DNA of 64,000 nt from NCBI RefSeq assembly GCF_029867415.1, contig NW_026705317.1, positions 310,001 to 374,000 of the forward strand. Reading direction: 5' to 3'. The notes under the pieces were generated by a model. It was given only the letters and a program-made list of their open reading frames with translations. It ran no database searches and was not told where the DNA came from. The position numbers and the translations under genes are program-made. Numbering within the stretch: the first letter of the stretch is position 1; the number at the start of each line of letters is the position of its first letter. Below are positions 54,488 to 64,000 of the stretch, piece by piece. Source of the stretch: Vicia villosa. Taxonomy: Eukaryota > Streptophyta > Magnoliopsida > Fabales > Fabaceae.

Positions 54488-55911
54488 GACATAAGTACAA
54501 GAATTCACCTGAGCTACATCAAAAGCGAATACATATACTTCATGTCTAAACATAAAATTTTAAGAACACACAATAGAAAAATATGATAAACATGAGAGTC
54601 GCATCCACCAAGCCATCTTGTATTTTTCTTTTTCTAAAACCTAATCAGTTGAAAATATAAACAACATGAAGTGAGGTAGTACTATCTCAGTAGAGTCTTA
54701 CTAAAATCACAAGTTGATGACAATCGTCATTATATGATTTTTATGAGGAAATTTGGATGAATTTGGAAGAATTATGACAAAAAGCAATGTAAAAAAGTAT
54801 AAAGAATTGGGCAAAAAGCCAAGGCAAGGAAGAAACAAGAACATAGTAAAATTTGTGAAGAAAAAGTGAAGAAAACGAAGGATTTGCATGGTATTCTCAT
54901 GCCTGTGATGCATCCTATCGCGACGCGATAAGGCTTGCATCGCGATGCGATACTGACTTGTCGCGTGAGATGAGGCGTTGTAGAGTTTTCTAGGTGTTTT
55001 GACGAGGGGGATTCTTGAATGATGAAGAATGTAAGTTGTTGTATTTGAATATTTTCTAAATTTTCTAGGAAGGAATGAGATTGGTTTATGAAGAAATAGG
55101 ATTTAGGGTTTGTTGGGTTTTGCAATGAAGGTATGTCTTGATTTTCTAGGTTTGGCAAATGAAGACAGTTCTTGATTGATGAATATTGTGGTTTGGTGTG
55201 GTTGAAGATTTTCTGAGTTTTTTTGGGTATGAATGATATTGATGCTTGAAAAATAAAGATTGTGTTTTTTGAGTTTAACGATAAAGGTATGTCTTGATTT
55301 TTTAGGTTGGACAATGAAGATTGTTCTTGATAGATGGAGATTTTTCTAGGTTGCAAAATATCTGACGTGACTGAAATGTTCACATGCCACGTCATTAGGA
55401 GGCAACTGATGAAGGGGGACCCTAAAAGTTCCAAGTGAAATAAAATTTAAGAACTTAAAAAACTTAAAAATTGGCAGGAAGACTACTAATACTTAAGAAT
55501 CTTGAAAATAGAAAGACCAAAGGTGCAGTTAAGCTTGTTTGTATTTTTTTTTATCAAATTTGTCTCTCCCTATGAAAAAAATTTATCTATGTAAATTCCT
55601 ATTTTCCTAAAGAAAACAATTTTACTTATTAATTAGGAATACCAAATTAGTCGATACTTAACTAATTTTTACTCACTCACTTCCATTTAATTTTTCGTTA
55701 AAAAAGAGGGACCTATGCATTTAGTAAAAGTGGGCACGGAGCCGAATTCTTACGATGTAGGCAAATAAACTATCCACAACTTCAACAAAAAATAAAACTA
55801 TGTTTACTAATTCAACACCTTCAGTTGTTAGTTTAAATAGCTAAAAATATAATTTAATGAAATCCAATTGAATTTCACTAAACTATATAGTTTTATTTGA
55901 TTAGGCACAAG
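54488..55911. other. intergenic, probably old repeat DNA, no gene
   Basis: Upstream region of xylanase gene 2. At 54905-54965 there is a short CG-rich palindromic cluster (TCGCGACGCGA, TCGCGATGCGA). At 55080-55350 there are two imperfect copies of a roughly 130-bp unit (AAGGTATGTCTTGATTTT). The antisense 220-codon ORF at 54772-55434 covers this and has no protein-like features. Confidence 0.5.
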
Positions 55912-58500
55912 ATGAAGGTTGCTGCAACAGAAGAACTATGCATTTTGTTGTTGACTGCATCTTGCCTTGTTCTTATTTCAGGTTTCTGTTTGCCCTCACT
56001 TTCACCACTCTTTATTGTTCTTTTTTTTTCTGATAATATGTTTTCAACATATGCAGGGCTCCAACTTGATTCTATGCCTTATGATTATTATGCTACTACA
56101 GAGGCAATGTCACTTCTTTATCATTAGTTTTATATACTAACCAAAAAGATTTTTAAAAATATTATCATGTGTTTTATTTTATAAACTACATTATTGGATA
56201 AGAGCTTATTTAGACTATATCCTAACATATTTCTATCAAGTTTTGTAATTTATCATGTATCCAAAGACTTTTTTGAAGTTTTGTCTAAAGGACAAAAACT
56301 CTTAGACATTGTCCTGCATAAACTTACTTGTGATGCCAATGCCTTGAAATAAAGCAGTGTGTGACAGAACCTCAGAGGGCACAATACAGAGGAGGGATTA
56401 TTCTAAATCCAGATTTTGATCACAGCATACATGATTGGACAGTGTTTGGAAATGGAACAATCGAGGAGCAAGTATCAAATGATGGAAATAGATTCATTAT
56501 TGCCAGCAATAGAACACAACCATTGGATGGTTTCTCACAGAAGGTCCAACTGAATAAAGGAATTATATACACTTTTTCTGGTAAACTGTGTTTCTCAATT
56601 GTTGACGGTTTTGATGTATGTTACCATGTTGTCAATTCGATAATTTACTTTCTAAAACATTTTCCAAATTCAGCTTGGTTTCAGCTCAGTGAAGGAAGTG
56701 ACACTGTTTCAGTTGTTTTTAAAACAAATGGAAGTGAATTGGTACGAGGTGGCAATGTGATAGCCAAGCATGGATGTTGGTCGCTGCTTAAAGGTGGCAT
56801 AGTTGCAGACTTTTCAAGCCCTGCTGAGATACTCTTTGAGGTAGAATCTTCAAGAGTGTTTAGATCCATTGTGCAATATTTCATCATATATATGCTCATT
56901 CAAAATCTATTTCGAATAATACATGCTAGGAAGATGAGTAAAATGCAAAATCAGAGAGTTAAATAAAATGGTGAAAGTGGTTGTATTTATGTAATTAGAT
57001 ATTTGTCAAATCTTGTCAATTGAAACTTACTAGCAATGCAGAGCGAGAATCCAACTGTGGAAATATGGATCGATAGTGTTTCATTACAACCATTCACCAG
57101 AGAAGAATGGAGATCACACCAAGACAACAGCATTGAGAGGGTAAGCTAATCCAATCCAAGTATAGCAGAAAAAACATTAACCCGCATTGTGAAATAATGT
57201 AGTAAAAAGTACTATGGAAAAAAACATTAGAGTTTTGACATCTTTAACCTACAGGTACGAAAGAGCAAGGTGGGATTCCAGGTAACTCATCCAAACAAAA
57301 CAGCTTTGGAAGGAGCAACCGTTGTTATCAAACAAACAAAGACAGATTTCCCATTTGGATGTGGGATGAATCATCGCATCCTCACAAATATTGAGTACCA
57401 AAAATGGTTTGTGTCAAGATTCAAATACACAACTTTCACCAATGAGATGAAGTGGTATAGTACAGAGAATGTTCAAGGCCAGGAAAACTATACTATCCCA
57501 GATGCTATGTTAAAATTCACTAAGGAAAATGGCGTTTCTGTCAGAGGTCATACCATTTTGTGGGACGATGAAAAATTTCAGCCTGAATGGGTTAAGTCCC
57601 TATCCCCTGACGAATTACGAGAAGCAGCTACAAAAAGAATGAATTCTATGGTTTCAAGGTATAATGGACAAGTGATTGCATGGGACGTGATGAACGAGAA
57701 TCTCCACTGCCACTATTTTGAGGACAACCTTGGTGAAAACGCCTCTGCGATATATTATTCAACAGCTTACCATCTTGATCCGAACACCATGATGTTTATG
57801 AATGAGTATAACACCATTGCGTACAGCGGAGAAAAGGTTGCCAGCCCAGCCAATTATATCAGGAAACTTAAGGAGATTCAGCAATTTCAAGGAACTGATG
57901 GAATATCATTGGCCATAGGGGTGCAAGGCCATTTTTCAAGTGGTGTGCCAAATCTTGCTTACATGAGGTCAAGTCTAGATCTTCTTGCTGCAACTGGACT
58001 TCCTATATGGCTCACAGAAGTCACTGTGGACCCTAGTCCAGATCAGGTATATATTTCAGAACTAGTGGTTTTCATTGGAATCACAGGCCACATTATATGA
58101 CCAGAACAAACAGAAAATGAACATTCCTTTCTTATTTTTGTCTGTTGGGCAGGCAGAGCACTTGGAAGAGATACTAAGAGAGGGTTACTCGCATCCATCT
58201 GTTCAGGGTATTATAATGTTTGTAGGTCCAGCACAAGCTGGTTTCACGAGTACACCCCTCGCAGATGAAAATTTTCTAAATACTCCGATTGGAGACGCCG
58301 TGGACAAACTGATTAGTGAATGGGGAACTGGTACTCAAACGGCCATAGCAGACAGGCGAGGAATTGTAGATATTTCACTACATCATGGGGATTATGATAT
58401 AACTGTTACACACCCTCTAACACAAAGCTCTAAAAAATTGAATATAAGTGTAGGGAAAGCATTTTCACAGGAAATCATCCATGTGAAAATGCAGGCCTAA
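55912..58500 (+). CDS. GH10 endo-1,4-beta-xylanase, paralogue 2
   Basis: Seven coding exons: 55912-55981, 56057-56103, 56358-56580, 56674-56840, 57042-57140, 57255-58046, 58153-58500; joined frame 581 codons with no stop. Exons 2-7 have exactly the lengths of paralogue 1 (47, 223, 167, 99, 792, 348); exon 1 is one codon shorter. Intron 2 starts with GC in place of GT (ACAGAG|GCAATG), the other introns are GT-AG. Signal peptide, CBM22-like region (GGIILNPDFDHSIHDW) and GH10 catalytic glutamates in WDVMNEN (about E350) and WLTEVTVD (about E457) are all present. Likely a secreted cell-wall xylanase like its neighbour. The start was chosen by match to paralogue 1; an in-frame ATG five codons earlier exists. 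Confidence 0.92.
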
Positions 58501-59277
58501 AAATAGTTACCTGTTTCATTATGTTTCCAAGAGTTGTAACCAATTAGCTTTATTTGTATACTATCCCACTTCACTTCCTAGAAGTAACCACAAAATGCAT
58601 CAGAATGTTGGAATATATGTAGAAAGGTTGAAGAGACATTTCAACAAACAGTTAAAGGGCATTCAAGATAAAACCGTATAAATTCGTTAAATTAAATGGC
58701 AAATTATTTGAACGAAACTAGTTACTAGAATCAAATGAGTTTTTAATGGCAAGCAAAATTTCAATGTAGAATTGCATATTGAGATAAAAATGTTGATTCG
58801 GTTGACATAAAAAAGTGATTTTGGAATTAATTGAAATATGTAAGAGTGCAATTAGTATATTGAACCAAACGAAGAGGAATAATATGACGGAATGGAATTG
58901 GAGAAGAGTGATGTAATGCATGTTTTTGGTCCCTATGAAATGAGATTTTCTACATGCATATTTTTATCATAAAATTTTAAATTTTTTAAAAATTCGATTT
59001 TAGTATATAATAAATTTAAGTTCAACAAAATTTTTCACCTCCATCGGAGATTTTAGAGGAGAGAAAACAACATGCCCATTTCTTTTGAAAGTAATTTATT
59101 CAGAAGCAAGTTGCTTGGATGATGACCGCATCCATGATGATGGCCTAGGGGATGCCATGAACACAAATATATAGAGAAATTTTTGTGTTTGTGTGTAATA
59201 AAACACACTAGAATAGAAACCCCAACTTTATAGAAAATCTTGGTGAATATAGACCACTCATTATCTGTCACAGAATG
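58501..59277. other. intergenic, nothing recognised
   Basis: AT-rich sequence after xylanase gene 2. No gene or clear repeat. Confidence 0.5.
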
Positions 59278-59392
59278 TTCCGTAGGTATATCCACAGTAG
59301 GATCTTAGATATTTTGCTTCCATAGATGTACCTACGGAAAAAAAATCCATAATTTTCAAAATTAGAGTCTTCCGTAGATACATCTACGGAAG
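59278..59392. repeat. cluster of TTCCGTAG palindromes at the MULE end
   Basis: Three related sequences in 115 bp: TTCCGTAGGTATATCCAC at 59278, TTCCATAGATG/CCTACGGAA at 59318-59339, and a perfect palindrome with 11-bp arms CTTCCGTAGAT/ATCTACGGAAG at 59369-59392. They lie about 140 bp beyond the transposase stop codon and may be the sub-terminal inverted repeat of the Mutator-like element. Confidence 0.5.
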
Positions 59393-59526
59393 TTTCCAAG
59401 TTATTTTTTTTAACATACCAGAATAAAATAGCAGTAGCAGTAGAAGAAAAAACACATAAATACATAAACACATAAACTAATACTTGACAAAAATTTATTA
59501 TATCAAAATGTTATAGAGTGCATATA

Positions 59527-62160
59527 TTACACTTTGAAACTAGAAAATACATCAAAAGAACTGTCGCCACCTAAATCTATTGGTGGTTCCAATTTTGACT
59601 TTTCCTTATTCGCTTCCTTCTCGATGTTGTTCAATCTTTCGAACTCGTGCATCCTATCAACAAAAATATCCGGCCACGTCTCGGCATCTTCGGTGTGATG
59701 AAGCGCCTACTCCTGTGACGTAGGTGGTATGTGGCATCCTGGTTTCAAGTAAACTTGCACAAAGTGATTCGCTTTTGAAAGTCATCCATTACACATGATA
59801 CAAGCATTTGAATTTGTAGGAGGTGCAAAGTGGGAAAAAGGTTTCTGAAAAACCATAACGCGTCAAGTCAATACACACCATATCATAGGCGCATGCAATA
59901 AGATGTCTCATTTCCGAAAATTTCATCCATTTTGACATTGGTGCGTAAGGGCCCATCCAAGGCACAAGAGTTTTGTTAACCGCTTCAAATTTAGCTTCCT
60001 CTCCATATAATCGCGTGTACGCTTCTTTATGCGTCTTCAACTCTTGCATGAGTTGATGACGGACAACCGTATGGCTACCCTCTCCATTACCAAGCAACGC
60101 CGAGACGGCTTGGTAACTGCAAATACCATCCCCGCAACATCTATAATCCGCTCGATGTAAGGGTGCATAAAAAGAGGCATCTCTTTGATGAATGGAATTT
60201 TCGGTGGAATACTGGAATAGGCACCTATTCGATGATTGGAATTTTTAGTGGAATAGGTGTCGGAGGTGGTTTGCTTATGCGAGCTCATTTGTTTGAACTT
60301 TTTAAAGATTTTTGAGATTTAGGAGTCGGTGAGTCGGGAAAAAGTTTATCGACATGCTCACAATAAGAAGGAGACCGTGTAGTCGAGTTGTCATTCGGTG
60401 TAGGCTTCAATTTCTTCAGAGCATCCATTGTCTTAACCGGTTGAGACGGTGGTTTCATGTCGGTTGTTTTGGGATATCCAATCTTCCGCGATTGTTCTTT
60501 GATGTGGAGTTTTATGTTGTCATCAGCCTTCGAAAACCTCTCTTGTATCGCTTTCAATTCGGATGTAATAGAGATATTCAATTTTTCTCCTTCGACACAA
60601 CCATCATCATCAAAATTAAGTCTTTTCCAAAGAGGGATAACTTCGTCCATTCTTATTCGCTCACCTAGTCTCGCTTTTTTAACAATAACACATGCACATA
60701 GGATGCCATACGTTCTAGTAATAGTGCAACCACACTTTACACTATCGGAACCGACAGTTTCACCCCGTTTGGCCTCGTGAAAAATATAGTTTAACTCAGC
60801 CCGAGAGACATTGCCGATCAATTAAGAATAAAGAATGTTGTCCCTAAATCGATGTTCCAACATCATAATGCTCTAACTAAATGTGGTATGTATCTCATTA
60901 TGTTGGTTTTTAATCATGAGATTTACGGTGTCCCAATATCGACACAAGTCACCCTTGCTATTAGCCAACCAATTTTTCAAACTAGCATGTGTCGATTCAA
61001 CTCTATTGGTGGTTGTATTCCCAAGGTGTCGGACATTATCAGTCCATGCACACACAAACTTCTCCTTCACCTTATCAAGAATGGTGCTTTCAACATATTT
61101 CAATAAATTCATATACTTTTCCCACACTTTCTGAAATTGAAAGACAAAATCGGCGTATAACTCTTTTGTCAAAGAATTTGCAATACGAGTCCATGCATCC
61201 ATTATTTGTTCAAAAATCACATCGGGCTTCACCGCGGGTTTAACCTTACTTCTCACATTACATGTTATGTGATATCGACAAAGTAATGCATTATAAGAAG
61301 GAAATATCTTTTCCACCGCATTCATCAAATCGGTATCGCGGTCCGTAACAATCGCCTTGGGCATCTCGACTTGTTCTTTCGAAAGTGACTGACATACCTC
61401 TAATGCCCACCTAAAATTATCTTCTTTTTCACACTGCAAAAAAAGAGAAACCAACGGTGTATGTCTTCTCTGTGGATGCAACACCTACCATCTCAAATAA
61501 TGGAAGTCGATAGTTGTTGGTCTTGTAGGTAGAATCAAGAAGGAGCACTGTCGGGAAAGTGTTGAACAACTTTATCGAATCCGAATGAGTCCAAAAACTA
61601 TCTCGAACCGTAACCCCGTCGTCGCAAGTTCTGTATTGTGACACGTATTTGTTATCATCCAACATCTTTAACATTTGTTGCATCTCACTTCTATCTCCCC
61701 TAATCGCCTTATTATTGTGGTACCAAATGTTATACATTTGCCTTATATTTGATAAGTTGTCGGGTTCCTTCTATTTCAATGTGACAAGTATATTTTTCGG
61801 CTGGATAAGATTCAAGGACATGTCATTAATACATGTCTTCTCTTCTGATTTGAGCTGACATACACTAGGATGTCTTTGTAATTTTCCGCACATGTCATGG
61901 TTATGCAAACCACAAATAACACTAAATCTCCACTTCTTGCTAGCCACCATGTAACCACGGATTTTAAATGAACACTCGCATTTTCTAGTACCTGTGTCGT
62001 CTCTTTTAAACTTCCTTAGAGGAGGATGGTATTTCCCGCTTCTTTCGCACAACATTGTTACGAAAGCATTTCTTCTTGTCGTACCAATATCCAATCTTCC
62101 TATTACCGCACCAAAACCAAGGTTAGTTGCATTCCTACGATTCCATGTGAGCATGCTTAC
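59527..62160 (-). pseudogene. Mutator-like (MULE/FAR1-type) transposase with C-terminal OTU protease domain
   Basis: In sense order: a FAR1-like zinc-binding DNA-binding region (GRLDIGTTRRNAF.., CECSFKIRGY, GLHNHDM, 62110-61850); the MULE transposase core with DSTYKTNNYRLPLFEMVG and VTDRDTDLMNAVE; HLGNTTTNRVESTHASLK; a SWIM-type finger CGCTITRTYGILCAC near 60720; then an OTU cysteine-protease-like domain (YIERIIDV, catalytic-Cys motif DGIC with Cys codon 60119-60121, later NHFV with the His), ending at a TAA at 59527-59529. It is broken by TAG at 61771, a frameshift in a T run near 61440, TAG at 60873, TAA at 60822, a TGA at 60285 with frame changes after it, and a one-base loss near 60135. 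Its 5' end was cut by the Athila insertion. Confidence 0.85.
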
Positions 62161-63361
62161 TGTTAGGTGCCAAATTGTGTTAATATTTAGTTTAATTAAT
62201 GGCACCTTTCGACCGTTTTTATCGTATATTCGTACAATTCCCTGAAGTTTTAGATAATTATTTATAGTTTGTAATTTTAAGCTTTCTTTTAATGATAATA
62301 TGTGTTTTAGTTGTGATTTTGTAGGTTTTAGCCATTTTTGAGAAGTTTGGAGCTTGTTTTGACCATGATAAGAGAGTGCTGGGCAGAAGTATGCGCGCGT
62401 CGCGCGGAGATGTGGGCGCGTCGCGCCCTGGGCAAGATATTTTGAAGCTTCAAAGCAGAGAGTTGCGCGCGTCACGCGCATGGGCGGTTTATATTTCTTA
62501 AGTGTAATGGCGCGAAGCGCGCTGGAGGGCGCGACGCGCCCTGGACAGAAAATTGTTTTACTATATAAAGAGTAATTATGATTTTAGGAAGGAGACTTGA
62601 CATTCTTAAGAGCTCAAAAACCCTAAACACTGTAGCAAACTAAGAGTTGAAGATTAGAAGCCTTGATCGTCGATTAATCGCCTTTGATGCTTGTTGATCT
62701 TCATTCTTCACTTCTTGAGCAAGCTACCATTCTCATGGATAGCTAAATCTCTTTTGTATCAAGATAAGATGTAATCTTCCTAGCTTTTTGTATGTGTTCT
62801 TGTGAATATATTATGTATGAACATGTGATGATCAATATAGATGGTTTAGTTTGTTAAGTAAAGATTTTCTTTGGTATAAGTGTTTGAGACATCAATATTT
62901 GTATCTAGATCTAACTTTATCATCTATCAAACTATAAATTGCAGACATGGATTTAGCGTTTGATGTTTACTTAGTATCGGTTTTAAAACGTTATTTGTAT
63001 TGTTTAAAGGATGGAGAAATCGTCGGTTAAACAATACGGTAAATCTAACTATATCATTGCGGACACGAATGATATAGGCGTCGATACGTAATTATGTTGA
63101 TCGTTACCATGTTCATATACGTATATTTATAAGGAGACATACAAATTTAGGTCGATGAAATCGAATCTTGATACATTTTCTTTAACTTAGAACTTTCATT
63201 ACTTTACTCTTTGCTACTAAAAGTGTTGAATGATCTTTTGCAAACCCAAACTTAAAGTAACATTAACTCACGACAAAATAGGCTATAGAACGGCGGTGAT
63301 ATCGCAATAATCCCGTTGGATACGATATAAACGAAAAGTACACCACAATATTATTTCAACA
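62161..63361 (+). repeat. 5' LTR of the Athila-type element (1201 bp)
   Basis: Starts TGTTAGGTGCC and ends TTTCAACA, three A bases before the primer site. A TATA box CTATATAAAG lies at 62561-62570, preceded by five GC-rich palindromes at 62392-62541. The 5-bp left flank is CTTAC; the right copy is outside the window. Confidence 0.8.
62392..62541. repeat. five CpG-rich palindromes upstream of the LTR TATA box
   Basis: GCGCGCGTCGCGCG, GGGCGCGTCGCGCCC, GCGCGCGTCACGCGC, GGCGCGAAGCGCGC and GGGCGCGACGCGCCC lie within 150 bp, ending 20 bp before the TATA box. They stand out sharply from the AT-rich surroundings. Confidence 0.85.
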
Positions 63362-63364
63362 AAA

Positions 63365-63382
63365 TGGCGCCGTTGTCGGGGA
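63365..63382 (+). other. primer binding site (tRNA-Asp type)
   Basis: TGGCGCCGTTGTCGGGGA complements the 3' end of plant tRNA-Asp with one mismatch, the known Athila primer site. Confidence 0.9.
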
Positions 63383-63511
63383 TTGTTGTTTAGATATTGC
63401 AAGCATTGCAATAGTCTGTTTTGTATTGAGTCTTATAATTAATATCTTGTTTCTAAATTTATTTTCCTTGTGTTTGTTAATTTGCTTGGTTAGTTTTTCA
63501 GATTACAGTTT

Positions 63512-64000
63512 ATGCGAGGACGTATACCTGCAGATCAACTCCTTTTTGATCCTGAGATTGAGAGGACTGCTCGTAGAGAGAATAGCAAAACTCGTAGGAG
63601 GAGACAACTAGCTAGGGAAAAAAGACAACGACAAGAAGCATCTTCTTCTTCAACTCCGGTTGAAAACTTGGTTGAGGAAGAAATGGTTGCGGATCCTCCA
63701 CCTCGAGGGCCATGTGTTAACAGCCCTCGTCTCAATGCACAATTTGCTCGTGATCAGGCCAATGGAAGAAACTCCGAAATGAAGACGGGGTTGCTTCAAT
63801 CATTATACCAAAATCCGTTCACAGGGGCAGATCACGAGGATCCATTTACTCATCTAACAAAGTTCTACGAGATCGCCGGAACAATTGGTGCTCCGGAAGA
63901 CCAAGAAGAACAGGTGTTCAGGACACTCTTTCCTCATTCCTTAATTGGAAAAGCTAAGGAATGGTACTTTGATCAACCAAATAATGTCATGACAAATTGG
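63512..64000 (+). CDS. gag of the Athila-type element (partial)
   Basis: Open from ATG 63512 to the window edge, 163 codons without a stop. The first 50 residues are very basic (MRGRIPADQLLFDPEIER, then TRRRRQLAREKRQRQ). After a variable linker comes the retrotransposon gag core: LLQSLYQNPFTGADHEDP, HLTKFYEIAGTIGA, QVFRTLFPHSLIGKAKEWY. Gag forms the particle in which reverse transcription takes place. The rest of the gene is outside the window. An intact start suggests a fairly recent element. Confidence 0.88.
   Translation, partial: MRGRIPADQLLFDPEIERTARRENSKTRRRRQLAREKRQRQEASSSSTPVENLVEEEMVADPPPRGPCVNSPRLNAQFARDQANGRNSEMKTGLLQSLYQNPFTGADHEDPFTHLTKFYEIAGTIGAPEDQEEQVFRTLFPHSLIGKAKEWYFDQPNNVMTNW

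Larger units (their letters stand above)
62161..64000 (+). mobile_element. Athila-type Ty3/gypsy element, 5' part
   Basis: Plus-strand element: LTR 62161-63361, primer site 63365-63382, gag from 63512 to the window end. The tRNA-Asp type primer site is the mark of the Athila lineage. It is inserted in the MULE transposase sequence. The rest lies outside the window. Confidence 0.85.

Noticed and set aside
54772..55434. 220-codon antisense ORF upstream of xylanase gene 2
   Set aside because: Low complexity, built on imperfect DNA repeats, no start context, no recognisable domain.
63535..63735. Antisense 66-codon ORF
   Set aside because: A shadow of the Athila gag frame, which is the clearly supported reading.

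Overview
This window looks like plant nuclear DNA, most likely from a legume of the pea/vetch/clover group. It is AT-rich and dominated by nested transposable elements. Two elements have the hallmarks of the Ogre/Tat clade of Ty3/gypsy retrotransposons: LTRs of about 3.9 kb, a primer site matching tRNA-Arg, an extra ORF1, an intron before reverse transcriptase and a double RNase H. Genes occupy a minority of the sequence. Everything here was read by eye; family names come from recognised motifs, not searches.

Layout. 1-14068: Ogre-like element 1 on the minus strand, its 3' LTR cut by the window edge. It keeps protease-RT-RNase H-integrase but has no gag or ORF1. 14069-20678: AT-rich DNA with a small inverted-repeat transposon, LINE-type RNase H and zf-RVT relics, an insertion with a Helitron-type end flanked by 140-bp direct repeats, and a mitochondrial insert (rrn18-rrn5). 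20679-35020: a complete, very young Ogre-like element 2 inserted into a (TA)n microsatellite. It encodes only ORF1 and a gag-derived protein with three zinc knuckles and has no pol. 35190-37140: a decayed Ty1/copia 5' end. 37310-37760: a stray diverged copy of the LIP2 5' region. 38699-40374: three tRNA-Pro genes with three different anticodons. 41057-43455: repeats with a Helitron-type hairpin end. 44987-45858: Rab7-like pseudogene.

The real gene island is 47.2-58.5 kb. It holds LIP2 (mitochondrial octanoyltransferase, intronless coding region), a small secreted CLE-like peptide precursor, and two divergently transcribed GH10 xylanase paralogues. Each paralogue has seven coding exons of near-identical lengths, and they are separated by 3.9 kb that took in a solo LTR and a hAT-like miniature element. 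58.5-64 kb: a degenerate Mutator-like transposase with a C-terminal OTU protease domain, interrupted at its 5' side by an Athila-type retrotransposon whose gag runs off the window.

The most interesting part is the pair of Ogre-like elements. Element 2 has almost identical LTRs and two clean ORFs but no enzymes of its own, while element 1 has enzymes but no gag. Element 2 was therefore probably mobilised recently by enzymes supplied in trans, and its knuckle-triplicated gag-like protein looks like an undescribed architecture.
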